From contig JAFTLJ010000066.1 in the NCBI GenBank assembly GCA_017456005.1, positions 1 through 47,528 of the forward strand: DNA of 47,528 nt, in the 5' to 3' direction. A program made the position numbers and the translations under genes. The notes under the pieces are model-generated. The model made no database searches. It was not told the DNA's origin and saw nothing but the letters and a program-made list of their open reading frames with translations. Source of the DNA: Clostridia bacterium (lineage in GTDB: Bacteria; Bacillota; Clostridia; Oscillospirales; CAG-272). Below are positions 24,126-32,790 of this stretch, one piece after another (the first letter of the stretch is position 1; each line of letters begins with the position of its first letter).

Positions 24126-25067
24126 TTAGTTAAGAGCCGCTTTTTTGGAAATTTTATTGTTTGCCATGAATTCGCGAACCTCTTCCGCTACGGGAATGGA
24201 AGCTGCTGCGCCGGGGCGGCTTACCGCTATAGCGGATGTAGCGCTTGCATATTCAACTGCGTCGTCCATGCTCCAGCCGTCGCATATCTTTGCGCAAAGA
24301 CCGCCTATAAAGCTGTCGCCTGCCGCTGTGGTATCTACTGCTTTAACCTTGAAAACGCCTGTGTAGTGAACGTCGCCGTCTACTATATAAGCGCAACCCT
24401 TTATACCGAGAGTAACGAGCGCGTTTTTGCAGCCGAGAGCGCAGAGCGCATCGATAACATCTTTGGCGGAAGCGTTGTCTTCGGGCGTGATACCTGTGAT
24501 AAGCTGTGCTTCGAATTCATTGGGGATGATGAGGTCGATATACTGATAGAGCTCTTTTGTAACCTCTTTAACGGGGGCGGGGTTAAGAATGACCATCTTG
24601 CCCTTTTCGTGCGCGAGCTTTGCCGCAGCAAGCACGGATTCTGTGGGAATTTCGTACTGCATAACGAGAATGTCTGCCCAATCGAAGAGGTTTTCGTTTG
24701 CCACGATAACCTCGGGTGTTACCGTGCCGTTTGCGCCAACATCGAGAATGATGTGGTTATCGCCGCCGCAAACCGTGATAACCGCCGCGCCCGTGGGGCC
24801 TTCGGAACGGAGCACGGAGGAAGCGTCTATACCATAGGATTCGAGGTTTTTAACAGCGAGCTCGCCGGACATATCCGTGCCGACAGCACCGAGCATTTTT
24901 ACTGTGCAGCCCGCCTTTGCGAGCGCTGCTGCCTGGTTTGCGCCTTTGCCGCCGAAGTTCATCGCAAAATCTCTGCCTGTGATGGTTTCGCCAAGCTTTG
25001 GAAGGCGGTCTGTGTTTATAACATAATCGACATTTATGCTGCCGACAACGAGAACGTTTTTGCTCAT
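24126..25067 (-). CDS. rbsK: Ribokinase
   Basis: A 313-residue PfkB-family sugar kinase. The N-terminus has Ile-Asn-Val-Asp-Tyr-Val and the PfkB signature Asn-Phe-Gly-Gly-Lys-Gly-Ala-Asn-Gln-Ala; the C-terminal signature Asp-Thr-Thr-Ala-Ala-Gly-Asp-Ser-Phe-Ile-Gly-Gly carries the catalytic Asp. It phosphorylates ribose to ribose 5-phosphate. No ribose transporter or rbsD is near, and the gene is the last of a run from parA, so a housekeeping salvage role for ribose from nucleosides is plausible. Confidence 0.93.
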   Translation of the reverse strand: MSKNVLVVGSINVDYVINTDRLPKLGETITGRDFAMNFGGKGANQAAALAKAGCTVKMLGAVGTDMSGELAVKNLESYGIDASSVLRSEGPTGAAVITVCGGDNHIILDVGANGTVTPEVIVANENLFDWADILVMQYEIPTESVLAAAKLAHEKGKMVILNPAPVKEVTKELYQYIDLIIPNEFEAQLITGITPEDNASAKDVIDALCALGCKNALVTLGIKGCAYIVDGDVHYTGVFKVKAVDTTAAGDSFIGGLCAKICDGWSMDDAVEYASATSAIAVSRPGAAASIPVAEEVREFMANNKISKKAALN

Positions 25068-25094
25068 GATTTTTATGTCCTTTCTTTGTTTAAA

Positions 25095-25580
25095 TTAAAT
25101 TCCGGAAATTACTATTATTGTAAGAAGAATACCGAGAATGACCATACCCACAATACCGCCGATGAGAACGAGAAGACTTTCGTTGTTTTCGCCCCATTGA
25201 TCTCTTACCTGGGTGAATTTTTCTTCGGAAATATAAAATTTTGTTTCTTCTGTTATTTTAATTGCGCTGTGCGGGTCTGCTTCTGTGCCATCGGGGTTTA
25301 TAACAGTTATCGTGTTTCTGTATACACCGGGACGTTCGAGCTTTGATATTACAGTGTCGTTTTCTGTTTGGGAAACTTCCGCAAGCGTTTTTGCACTTTC
25401 TGCATCTATTGCGCCGGCTTTGATAAATGCACGGAAGAAGCTGCCCGTCACTTTGCGGTGGTAAAAGGAAACGAATAAAGCTATTATTACGCCGAGGATT
25501 ATGGACCAGATGAAAAGCATAGCTTTTATAACTTCTGGGTCGCTGCTGATTATATCGAGTTTTTCGAGAAAATTAGACAT
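25095..25580 (-). CDS. Uncharacterised protein with two membrane anchors
   Basis: A 161-residue protein. One hydrophobic segment lies at about residues 19-38 and another at the C-terminus (about 137-159), with a 95-residue soluble domain between them. That domain starts with Ser-Phe-Phe-Arg-Ala-Phe-Ile-Lys-Ala-Gly-Ala and contains Phe-Tyr-Ile-Ser-Glu-Glu-Lys-Phe. No family was recognised. It lies between serS and rbsK with short gaps on both sides (28 and 27 bases), so it is co-transcribed with them. Confidence 0.8.
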   Translation of the reverse strand: MSNFLEKLDIISSDPEVIKAMLFIWSIILGVIIALFVSFYHRKVTGSFFRAFIKAGAIDAESAKTLAEVSQTENDTVISKLERPGVYRNTITVINPDGTEADPHSAIKITEETKFYISEEKFTQVRDQWGENNESLLVLIGGIVGMVILGILLTIIVISGI

Positions 25581-25608
25581 ACAGTGCTATCCTCTTTCTT
25601 TTTTTATT

Positions 25609-26892
25609 TTATTTTTTGATCACGTCGCAGCCGAGGTATTTTTTGAGAACGTCGGGCACGTTAACAGAGCCGTCTGCGTTCTGGTTCTGCTCTACGAGCG
25701 CGGGCAAAATACGGCTTGTCGCAAGACCGCTGCCGTTGAGTGTGTGGCAGTATTCAACCTTGCCTGCGGCTGTTTTGTAGCGCATCATACCGCGGCGAGC
25801 CTGGTAATCGCGTGCGTTGGAAACAGAGCTTACTTCCTTGTAGCCGTTCATGGAAGGTATCTGGATCTCAATGTCGTATGTGCGCGCCATGGAAGCGGAG
25901 CAGTCTTCTGCCGCAAGTTTAACCGTGCGGAAGTGGAAGCCAAGGCCTTTTACAAGGTTTTCTGCGCAGGTTACGAGCTCTTCGAAAGCGGCATCGCTGC
26001 CTTCTTTTGTTGTGTACTGAACCATTTCAACCTTGTTGAACTGGTGGCCGCGCACCATGCCGCGTTCGTCTGCACGGTAGCTGCCTGCTTCTCTTCTGAA
26101 GCAAGGTGTGTAGGAGATATATTTTTTAGGAAGGTCTGCCTCTGTGAGTATTTCGTTTCTGTGGAGAGAAACGAGCGCTGTTTCTGCTGTGGGGAGCATA
26201 AAGTGGCGGCGTTCTTCATCGCTTGTTTTTTCAAGCCAATATACTTCATCGGCAAATTTCGGGAACTGACCTGCTGTAAGTCCGCATTCATAGCCGAGCA
26301 TATGGGGAACGAGAACGAGTTCAAAACCGTTCTGAAGGTGTGTTTCTATAAAGTAGTTGAGGAGCGCCCATTCGAGGCGTGCGCCCATGCCGCGGTAGAT
26401 CCAGAAGCCGTTGCCGGAAAGCTTTGTGCCGCGTTCATAGTCTATAAGACCGAGGTCTGTGCAAAGGTCAACGTGGTTTTTCGGCTTGAAATCGAACGTT
26501 TTGGGTTCGCCGAAGTAGCGGAGAGGTTCGTTGTTTTCTTTGCCGCCTTCTTTAAGGTCGGGGTCGGGAAGGTTGGGAAGAGAAAGCATAATTGCGTTGT
26601 ATTCCGCTTCAACTTCTTTGAGCTCGGCATCGATTGCCTTGGATTTAGCACCGATCTCTTTGAGCTTTGCAAATATCTCTTTAACGTCCTTGCCCTCTTT
26701 TTTGTACTGAGGAATGAGCTTGTTTTCTTTGTTCTGCTCTGCTTTAAGAGCCTCTGTTTCGGAAATAAGTGCACGGCGTTTGCCATCAAGCTCGAGAATG
26801 CGTGCTATATCTGCTGCTGCATCTTTGCCTTTAACTTTAAATCTTCTTGCGATTTCTTCGGGGTTTTCTTTGATAAGTTTAATATCGATCAT
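25609..26892 (-). CDS. serS: Seryl-tRNA synthetase
   Basis: A 427-residue class II synthetase. The N-terminal 100 residues form the long antiparallel coiled-coil arm that grips the tRNA(Ser) variable loop. Motif 2 contains Cys-Phe-Arg-Arg-Glu-Ala-Gly-Ser-Tyr-Arg and motif 3 ends Gly-Leu-Ala-Thr-Ser-Arg-Ile-Leu-Pro-Ala-Leu. It charges tRNA(Ser) with serine. It begins 23 bases after parB, with no T-box leader, so its expression follows the segregation genes instead of serine starvation. Confidence 0.97.
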   Translation of the reverse strand: MIDIKLIKENPEEIARRFKVKGKDAAADIARILELDGKRRALISETEALKAEQNKENKLIPQYKKEGKDVKEIFAKLKEIGAKSKAIDAELKEVEAEYNAIMLSLPNLPDPDLKEGGKENNEPLRYFGEPKTFDFKPKNHVDLCTDLGLIDYERGTKLSGNGFWIYRGMGARLEWALLNYFIETHLQNGFELVLVPHMLGYECGLTAGQFPKFADEVYWLEKTSDEERRHFMLPTAETALVSLHRNEILTEADLPKKYISYTPCFRREAGSYRADERGMVRGHQFNKVEMVQYTTKEGSDAAFEELVTCAENLVKGLGFHFRTVKLAAEDCSASMARTYDIEIQIPSMNGYKEVSSVSNARDYQARRGMMRYKTAAGKVEYCHTLNGSGLATSRILPALVEQNQNADGSVNVPDVLKKYLGCDVIKK

Positions 26893-26915
26893 TGTGTTTG
26901 CGTCCTTTCAGGGGA

Positions 26916-27794
26916 TTAGAGTTCATCATTTAATTTATCGCCGCAAAGCAAAGCGAGTATCTTTTCGAGGTCGTCGTTATCGGAAAAACCTATGTTTATA
27001 CTGCTTTTTTTGCCGTTTTGAACGATTTTTACGGTGTGGCCTATTATCGACTGCACCTTTTGTTCCAAAATTTTTGTGTGGTCCACATCGTAAACCACGC
27101 GCACCTCGGATTTTGGTGCTTCGTTAAGCGCTTTTACAAGCTTTTCCGTTTCACGCACGGAAAGTTCCCTTGCCACAACCGTTTCTGCGGCCTTTTCAAG
27201 CGCATCCTTGTCCTTTACGGAAAGAAGCACCTTTGCGTGCCCCTCGGAAAGCGTGCCTTCTTCAAGCTTTGCTAGCACGGTATCGGGAAGGTCCAAAAGG
27301 CGAAGGGAGTTTGCTATGGAAGAACGGGATCTGCCCACTTTTTTTGATATTTCTTCCTGCGTATAGCCATATTCGTCTATAAGGTCGGCGTATGCGCGCG
27401 CTTCTTCCACGGGGTTTAGGTCTTTGCGCTGAATGTTTTCCACGAGCGCAAGCTCGGCGGCTTTTTTGTCGTCCGCTTCGATTATGATAACGGGAACCTC
27501 GGAAAGGCCCGCCATTCTTGCGGCGCGCCAGCGGCGTTCGCCCGTTACTATCATATACATACCGTCTTTTGGGCGCACAACTATCGGCTGAATTATGCCG
27601 TGCTGGGAAATGGATTCCGCAAGCGCTTCCAGCGGCTCTGTATCAAAATTTTTGCGGGGCTGGTCGGGATTGGGCTCAACTTCGGTAAGGCGAACGACTG
27701 TAACACCGCCGTTTTCCTTCGTTTCTTCCATATTATCTGTAAGAATAGCGTCGAGACCTCTGCCAAGGCCGCCCATTTTCTTGGATTTTGCCAT
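26916..27794 (-). CDS. parB: ParB/Spo0J chromosome-partitioning protein
   Basis: A 292-residue ParB. The N-terminal CTPase domain has Asn-Pro-Asp-Gln-Pro-Arg and the box Gly-Glu-Arg-Arg-Trp-Arg-Ala; Glu-Asn-Ile-Gln-Arg-Lys-Asp-Leu-Asn-Pro follows; the helix-turn-helix reads Ile-Ser-Lys-Lys-Val-Gly-Arg-Ser-Arg-Ser-Ser-Ile-Ala-Asn; the C-terminus is the dimerisation domain. It clamps onto DNA at parS and spreads, recruiting SMC and stimulating ParA. The likely parS sites lie 0.9 kb away. It follows parA by 21 bases. Confidence 0.97.
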   Translation of the reverse strand: MAKSKKMGGLGRGLDAILTDNMEETKENGGVTVVRLTEVEPNPDQPRKNFDTEPLEALAESISQHGIIQPIVVRPKDGMYMIVTGERRWRAARMAGLSEVPVIIIEADDKKAAELALVENIQRKDLNPVEEARAYADLIDEYGYTQEEISKKVGRSRSSIANSLRLLDLPDTVLAKLEEGTLSEGHAKVLLSVKDKDALEKAAETVVARELSVRETEKLVKALNEAPKSEVRVVYDVDHTKILEQKVQSIIGHTVKIVQNGKKSSINIGFSDNDDLEKILALLCGDKLNDEL

Positions 27795-27815
27795 TTTTTC
27801 TCCTCTCTGAAACTT

Positions 27816-28577
27816 TTAAATACGTTCAAGCAGCTCTTTTGCCACGTCGTTGTAAGCTTCTGCGCCTTTTGCGTGCTTATCGTAATATTGTATAGGCTGG
27901 CCGAAGCTGGGCGCTTCGGAAAGGCGAACGTTGCGTGTGATAGTTGTTTTAAAGAGCTTGTTTGCGTAATATTTCTTAATTTCTTCTATAACCTGCAGGG
28001 AAAGGTTGAGTCTGCCGTTATACATAGTGACGAGAATGCCTGTAAGGCTTAGCTTGGGGTTGTAGAGCCTTTTTACTTGCTTTATCGTCATCATCATCTG
28101 TGAAAGCCCCTCAAGCGAGAAATATTCGCATTGCATGGGTATAATAGCCCCATCGGACGCCACGAGCGCGTTTACCGTTAGCATACCGAGGGAAGGGGGG
28201 CAATCGATTATTATAATATCATATTTATCCGCGACCTCTTCGAGGGCAGATTTAAGGCGTGTTTCGCGTTTTTCTATGTCTGCAAGCTCGAATTCCGCGC
28301 CGGCGAGGTCCATTGTAGAGGGCATAATGTCCAAATTTTTGAATTCCGTGTGCTGAATAGCCGCGGAAGCGGAGCATCTGCCTATGAGAACGTCGTAGGT
28401 CGTGGAAGAGAGCTGTGATTTTCTAACACCAACACCGCTGGAAGTATTCCCCTGCGGGTCTGAATCAATGAGTAGAACTTTTTTGCCCATAATTCCGAGC
28501 GCAGAGGCTATATTTATAGCTGATGTTGTTTTGCCGACACCGCCCTTTTGGTTTGTGAAAGCAATAACTTTTGCCAC
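27816..28577 (-). CDS. parA: ParA/Soj partitioning ATPase
   Basis: A 253-residue ParA of the short chromosomal (Soj) type without an N-terminal DNA-binding extension. The deviant Walker A is Lys-Gly-Gly-Val-Gly-Lys-Thr-Thr at residue 10; Walker B is Ile-Ile-Ile-Asp-Cys-Pro-Pro-Ser. It drives origin segregation and in Bacillus also modulates DnaA. First gene downstream of the parS cluster; it probably heads the parA-parB-serS-membrane protein-rbsK transcript. Confidence 0.97.
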   Translation of the reverse strand: MAKVIAFTNQKGGVGKTTSAINIASALGIMGKKVLLIDSDPQGNTSSGVGVRKSQLSSTTYDVLIGRCSASAAIQHTEFKNLDIMPSTMDLAGAEFELADIEKRETRLKSALEEVADKYDIIIIDCPPSLGMLTVNALVASDGAIIPMQCEYFSLEGLSQMMMTIKQVKRLYNPKLSLTGILVTMYNGRLNLSLQVIEEIKKYYANKLFKTTITRNVRLSEAPSFGQPIQYYDKHAKGAEAYNDVAKELLERI

Positions 28578-28674
28578 TAAGAGCCTCCTTTTTTAATATT
28601 ATTTCTTTCTAAAAATATTTTATCACATCGGAATATTAAAGTCAATCAATATACGAAAAATAATCTTAAATCAA

Positions 28675-28831
28675 TGTTCTACGTGGAACAAAATTATGCA
28701 AAACACTATAGAAATGTTCCACGTAGAACAATTTACATGAACTATGTAAAAGAACAAATGTTTTTTTTGATAAAAATGTTCCACGTGGAACATTCCCTGC
28801 GAAAAAACAAGGCTTTGTTCCACGTGGAACA
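28675..28831. promoter_or_regulatory. parS: Cluster of four parS-like sites
   Basis: Four 16-bp sites lie between noc and parA: TGTTCTACGTGGAACA (28675-28690), TGTTCCACGTAGAACA (28715-28730), and two perfect TGTTCCACGTGGAACA (28777-28792 and 28816-28831). The Bacillus parS consensus is TGTTTCACGTGAAACA; these keep the CACGTG core and differ symmetrically at one position in each arm. Start-to-start distances are 40, 62 and 39 bases, close to whole helical turns. The last site overlaps the noc stop. Confidence 0.9.
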
Positions 28832-28833
28832 TT

Positions 28834-29700
28834 TTAGAGTGCGGAATCGCCGCTTTTTGGTATTGTCAAAGTGAGAATAGTGTCTGTAGAGGTTTCTTCC
28901 GTATTGCAATCGATATTCACACCGCCTTCACGCATGGTTTCTACAGCGTGATTTATGGAATTTAAGAAAAATCCGTTGCCGCGTATCCGAAATTTTGTTT
29001 TTTGAAAGTGATTTTGGTTTTCTGCGGCATCCTCTGCATATGCCTCGCTTATTTTGGCGCAGACTGCAGCCACGTTTGTGCCGTGTATGATGGTTTCCAA
29101 AAATCCGCGGCGCGTGTGTGCATCCATTTTGGCAAGCTTTTTTGCGCTTGCTTCGGGAACTCCCGAATTTATAAGCAAATTTTGCTCTTCCTGTGTGAAA
29201 ACGAGCAATAAAAGTGTGGTGTGTACTTCTTCCTGCGGCAGATTTGCGCTTTTTGCAATGCTTTCTTCGGTATATAAGCCGCGATTTATGGCTTCGGCAT
29301 AGATTTTTGCTTTTTCGAAATAATTTCGCGGCGGTAATATTATTTCTTCGTTGTTTTCATTGTATTTATATATAACGGTGCAGGGTACACGTTCTATACG
29401 AGCCAGCAGACACGCACGAAAGCGTTTTTCGCCGGAAATTATCTGAAAAACCTCCTTGTTTTTTCTGCTTACAGCTAAAATGGCTATGGGATTGTGTAAA
29501 CCGTTCTTTAAAATATCCATAGCGAGTGCGGCGAGCTCCTCTGTTTTATAGTGTTTCGGCGGTGCTTCAGGGTCGGGGTAAATATCTGCAATATCTATGA
29601 TCTTAACTATGGCTTTGGCTTTTCCTCCCATAAGCTCTGTAGGTAGTTCGGAAAGGTATTTAGGTAGTTCTGCGGTATAAAAAAACTCTTGTTCTTCCAA
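28834..29700 (-). CDS. noc: Noc-like ParB paralogue
   Basis: A 288-residue ParB-family protein. Box Gly-Glu-Lys-Arg-Phe-Arg-Ala matches the CTP-binding motif, but the usual Asn-Ile-Gln-Arg-x-Asp-Leu-Asn-Pro segment is absent and the helix-turn-helix is degenerate. The C-terminal part (Asn-Ser-Ile-Asn-His-Ala-Val-Glu-Thr-Met-Arg-Glu-Gly-Gly-Val-Asn-Ile-Asp) resembles Bacillus Noc. Gene order mnmG-rsmG-noc-parA-parB is that of Bacillus, where Noc stops division over the nucleoid. The start is the TTG at 29700 with GAGGTGAT six bases upstream; a longer open frame would run into the promoter area and repeat. Confidence 0.82.
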   Translation of the reverse strand: MEEQEFFYTAELPKYLSELPTELMGGKAKAIVKIIDIADIYPDPEAPPKHYKTEELAALAMDILKNGLHNPIAILAVSRKNKEVFQIISGEKRFRACLLARIERVPCTVIYKYNENNEEIILPPRNYFEKAKIYAEAINRGLYTEESIAKSANLPQEEVHTTLLLLVFTQEEQNLLINSGVPEASAKKLAKMDAHTRRGFLETIIHGTNVAAVCAKISEAYAEDAAENQNHFQKTKFRIRGNGFFLNSINHAVETMREGGVNIDCNTEETSTDTILTLTIPKSGDSAL

Positions 29701-29835
29701 TATAACATCACCTCTGGAATATAATACCATAAAAGAGGTGAAAAAAGGCGCAAACCACGCTGTCGTAAAAAGCAAGTTTTCCACCAAAGCGGTGGAAAAC
29801 TTGAGAAAAACGCGAGTTTTTCTCATATATTATAT

Positions 29836-30021
29836 GTAACTTTTTCTTTCAAAAAGAAAAAGTTACAAAAAGAATCAAAAACTCTAACGGTTTATCGCTC
29901 GGTGTGCGCAGATTTGATGTGTGCGAATAGTGCTACGGGGGAGTGGTTCTTGCCGCGCCTTTTCTTTCAAATAAAGAAAAGCGCGAATATAATAAATTCA
30001 AAAATCGTATGAGTGATTTTT
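29836..30021 (-). repeat. Dispersed hairpin-bounded repeat element, copy C
   Basis: Inverted and shorter than copies A and B. Its 3' hairpin is GTAACTTTTTCTTT/AAAGAAAAAGTTAC (29836-29866). The middle hairpin is at 29954-29985 (CGCG...CTTTTCTTT / AAAGAAAAG...CGCG) and the 5' hairpin is AAAAATC/GATTTTT (to 30021). It shares with copy B about 50 bases around the first two hairpins. Confidence 0.75.
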
Positions 30022-30045
30022 GTTCAGAATATTTCTTTACAAAAG

Positions 30046-30072
30046 AAAAAACCTCTTTTAAAGAGGTTTTTT
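30046..30072. terminator. Terminator at the end of rsmG
   Basis: AAAAAACCTCTTT pairs with AAAGAGGTTTTTT around the rsmG stop codon (30058-30060), so the last codons lie within the stem. It works in both directions. Confidence 0.85.
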
Positions 30073-30807
30073 CTGTATCTGAGCATTTCTGCGCGGATAT
30101 TTCGCCGGTGTATGTGCTGTTTTGCGGAAGACGAAAATGTGGCGCTTTGCCTCTGCTTCGTCTTTGGCAGAAGGGTCGCAAAGTGTAAATTCGTCGTCCT
30201 TTTCTATATTAAGAAGCAACGTTTTTATCGCATTTTTTGCATCTGCAAGCTCTGTTCCGCCGTTTTTTCCCTTCATTGCTATGAAAAGTCCGCCTTTTTT
30301 AGCAAAAGGAACGCACCATTCTGCCAAAATGCGAAGTTCTGCCACTGCACGCGCGCAAACAACATCGTATTTTTCGCGGTATTCGGGCGTTTGCCCAAGC
30401 TCTTCTGCACGGGCGGAAACAACGGAAACGTTGCTAAGACCAAGCTTTTCCGCTGTGGCGAGAATGTACGCCGTCTTTTTAGCCGTGGCATCCAAGGCGG
30501 TGATCTGCACATCCGGGCGAGCTATGGCGAGGGGGAGTGTGGGCATACCGCCGCCGCTGCCTACGTCGAGTATCTTTGCACCCTCGGGAATGTGTTTGGC
30601 AACTGTCAGCGAATCTGCAAAATGGCGGCATATAACGCCCTCTTCGTCGCGTATCGCGGAAAGGTTCATCACCTTATTCTGCTCCAGCATTATGTTGCAA
30701 AGGCTGAAAAGTGCATCTCTTTTTTCGCCTTGCCAAAATTCCGATAAACCGTTACCAGAGAACACTTGTTCGGAAATTCTGAAGAAATCCTGTTTTTCCA
30801 AAATCAT
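30058..30807 (-). CDS. rsmG: 16S rRNA m7G527 methyltransferase
   Basis: A 249-residue Rossmann methyltransferase. The SAM site reads Ile-Leu-Asp-Val-Gly-Ser-Gly-Gly-Gly-Met-Pro, followed by Ala-Leu-Asp-Ala-Thr-Ala-Lys-Lys; Ala-Arg-Ala-Val-Ala lies further on. It methylates G527 of 16S rRNA. It follows mnmG by 8 bases, the standard pair. Loss of this gene gives low-level streptomycin resistance in other bacteria. Confidence 0.96.
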   Translation of the reverse strand: MILEKQDFFRISEQVFSGNGLSEFWQGEKRDALFSLCNIMLEQNKVMNLSAIRDEEGVICRHFADSLTVAKHIPEGAKILDVGSGGGMPTLPLAIARPDVQITALDATAKKTAYILATAEKLGLSNVSVVSARAEELGQTPEYREKYDVVCARAVAELRILAEWCVPFAKKGGLFIAMKGKNGGTELADAKNAIKTLLLNIEKDDEFTLCDPSAKDEAEAKRHIFVFRKTAHTPAKYPRRNAQIQKKPL

Positions 30808-30815
30808 CGCCTCCT

Positions 30816-32732
30816 TTATACATCTCTGTTTTCGGCACGCTCGCGCTCTTTGCGCTTGATGTCGAGGTAAATGAGCAACACGGAAATATCCGCAGGGCTT
30901 ACGCCCGAAATGCGCGAAGCCGCACCGATGGAGGCAGGGCGGAATTTTTCCAGCTTCTGTGCCGCCTCTGTAGAAAGGCCGAGCACGTTTTTATAGCAAA
31001 TGTCTTCGGGCAGCAGACGCTTTTCAAGCTTTGTAAATCTTTCTGCATCTGCAACCTCTTTTTTTATGTAGCCTTCGTATTTAAGGTCTGTCTGCGCCGT
31101 GAAAATAACGGCATCCGGCAGGGGCTTGCGCTCTTTGTCTATGGGCGCAAGAAGCTCATACGTAACGTTCGGGCGTTTTAAGAGGTCGGAAAGGCGCATA
31201 CCTGTTTTTATAGGCGGTTCGCCAACGCTTGCCAAAATTTCGTTTATTCCGTCTTTCGGGGAAGCCACAACAGCGCGAAGGCGCGCTTTTTCTGCTTCTA
31301 TCTGTGCTTTTTTCTCGCGGAAGCGCAGAATGCGTTCCTCCGGCAAAAGCCCTGCGGCATAGCCTATTTCGGAAAGGCGGTCGTCTGCGTTATCCTGGCG
31401 CAGAATAAGGCGGAATTCCGAGCGCGACGTCATCATACGGTAAGGCTCGTTTGTGCCTTTTGTTACAAGGTCGTCTATAAGCGTGCCTATGTAGGAGGAA
31501 TTTCGCGTAAGTGTTACGGGCGCTTCGCCTTTTACGAGGCGCGCGGCGTTTATGCCTGCGATAAGGCCCTGTGCGGCGGCTTCCTCATAGCCGGATGTGC
31601 CGTTGAACTGCCCCGCACCGAAAAGACCTTCTATATCCTTGAACATGAGCGCAGCGGAAAGCTGTGTGGAGTCTATGCAGTCGTATTCTATGGCATATGC
31701 GTGGCGCATGACCACAGCGTGCTCGAAGCCCTTTATGGAATGGAGCATCTGTGCCTGTATATAAGATGGCATAGAGGAGCTGAAGCCCTGCAGATACATT
31801 TCGTGCGTGCCGTCGCCCATAGGCTCTAAAAAGAGCTGGTGGCGCGTTTTGTCGGGGAAGCGAACAACTTTATCTTCTATACTCGGGCAGTATCGCGGCC
31901 CTACACCCTTTATCTGGCCCGAATAGAGGGGGGATTCAGAAATATGCTCGCGTATAATACGGTGTGTTTCCTCGTTGGTGTACGCTATGTAGCAGGGGAG
32001 CTTTGGGCGTGCCTCGAGGTCTGCCATATTCGTGTCTGCGCTGTAGGGGGTGAGCTTTTCTTCGCCGTCCTGGCGTTCCAGCACGGAATAATCCACAGTG
32101 CGTGCATCTATACGCGGAGGAGTGCCCGTTTTGAAGCGGAGCATTTTAACGCCCAGATCGATGATGGATTTTGTGAGAAATGCGGCCGGGTGGAAGCCGT
32201 CGGGGCCGGAGGGGTAGATAACGTCGCCTATAATAACACGGGAATCGAGGTACGTGCCCGAGCAGATGATGACCGTTTTTGCGTGCCACACGGAGGAAAG
32301 CCTGTCTACCACGGCGAAACGGTAATCGCCGCCCTCGAGCTTGCGGATCTCGCAAATTTCCGCTTGTATAAGGGAAAGATTTTCCGTGTGCTCCAGCGTT
32401 TTTTTCATGATGTCCTGGTAAAGTCGGCGGTCTGCCTGGATACGCTTGGAATGAACGGCGGGCCCTTTGCTAAGGTTAAGCATTCTGTCCTGCAGCATAA
32501 CCTTGTCTGCCGCCCTGCCCATTTCGCCGCCCAAAGCGTCGATTTCGAAAACGAGCTGACCTTTACCCGTGCCGCCTATAGAGGGGTTGCAGGGCATATT
32601 GCCCACGGCATCGTTTGAAATTGTGAAAAGTACGGTGCGGCAGCCCATTCGTGCGGCGGCGAGCGCGGCTTCTATGCCTGCGTGGCCCGCGCCGACAACG
32701 GCAACGTCTGCCGAATCTACGAAATATTCCAT
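30816..32732 (-). CDS. mnmG: tRNA U34 carboxymethylaminomethyl synthase subunit
   Basis: A 638-residue FAD enzyme. The dinucleotide fold is Val-Val-Gly-Ala-Gly-His-Ala-Gly-Ile-Glu; signatures Pro-Cys-Asn-Pro-Ser-Ile-Gly-Gly-Thr-Gly-Lys-Gly and Thr-Gly-Thr-Pro-Pro-Arg-Ile-Asp are intact, and the C-terminal helical domain ends Ile-Ser-Gly-Val-Ser-Pro-Ala-Asp-Ile. With MnmE it modifies the wobble uridine of several tRNAs. mnmE, usually directly upstream, is missing here and replaced by repeat copy B, a sign of rearrangement. Confidence 0.97.
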   Translation of the reverse strand: MEYFVDSADVAVVGAGHAGIEAALAAARMGCRTVLFTISNDAVGNMPCNPSIGGTGKGQLVFEIDALGGEMGRAADKVMLQDRMLNLSKGPAVHSKRIQADRRLYQDIMKKTLEHTENLSLIQAEICEIRKLEGGDYRFAVVDRLSSVWHAKTVIICSGTYLDSRVIIGDVIYPSGPDGFHPAAFLTKSIIDLGVKMLRFKTGTPPRIDARTVDYSVLERQDGEEKLTPYSADTNMADLEARPKLPCYIAYTNEETHRIIREHISESPLYSGQIKGVGPRYCPSIEDKVVRFPDKTRHQLFLEPMGDGTHEMYLQGFSSSMPSYIQAQMLHSIKGFEHAVVMRHAYAIEYDCIDSTQLSAALMFKDIEGLFGAGQFNGTSGYEEAAAQGLIAGINAARLVKGEAPVTLTRNSSYIGTLIDDLVTKGTNEPYRMMTSRSEFRLILRQDNADDRLSEIGYAAGLLPEERILRFREKKAQIEAEKARLRAVVASPKDGINEILASVGEPPIKTGMRLSDLLKRPNVTYELLAPIDKERKPLPDAVIFTAQTDLKYEGYIKKEVADAERFTKLEKRLLPEDICYKNVLGLSTEAAQKLEKFRPASIGAASRISGVSPADISVLLIYLDIKRKERERAENRDV

Positions 32733-32790
32733 ATATGACCTTTCTGTTTTCTTTGAAAGAAAACCTTGAAAAGAATTTTTAGGGGAAACA

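Noticed and set aside
26893-26915. T-box leader before serS
   Set aside because: Only 23 bases separate parB and serS; no room and no T-box motif.
29701-29826. Longer N-terminus for the Noc-like protein
   Set aside because: The extra 42 residues run through the likely promoter and repeat border and show no family similarity; TTG at 29700 has GAGGTGAT.
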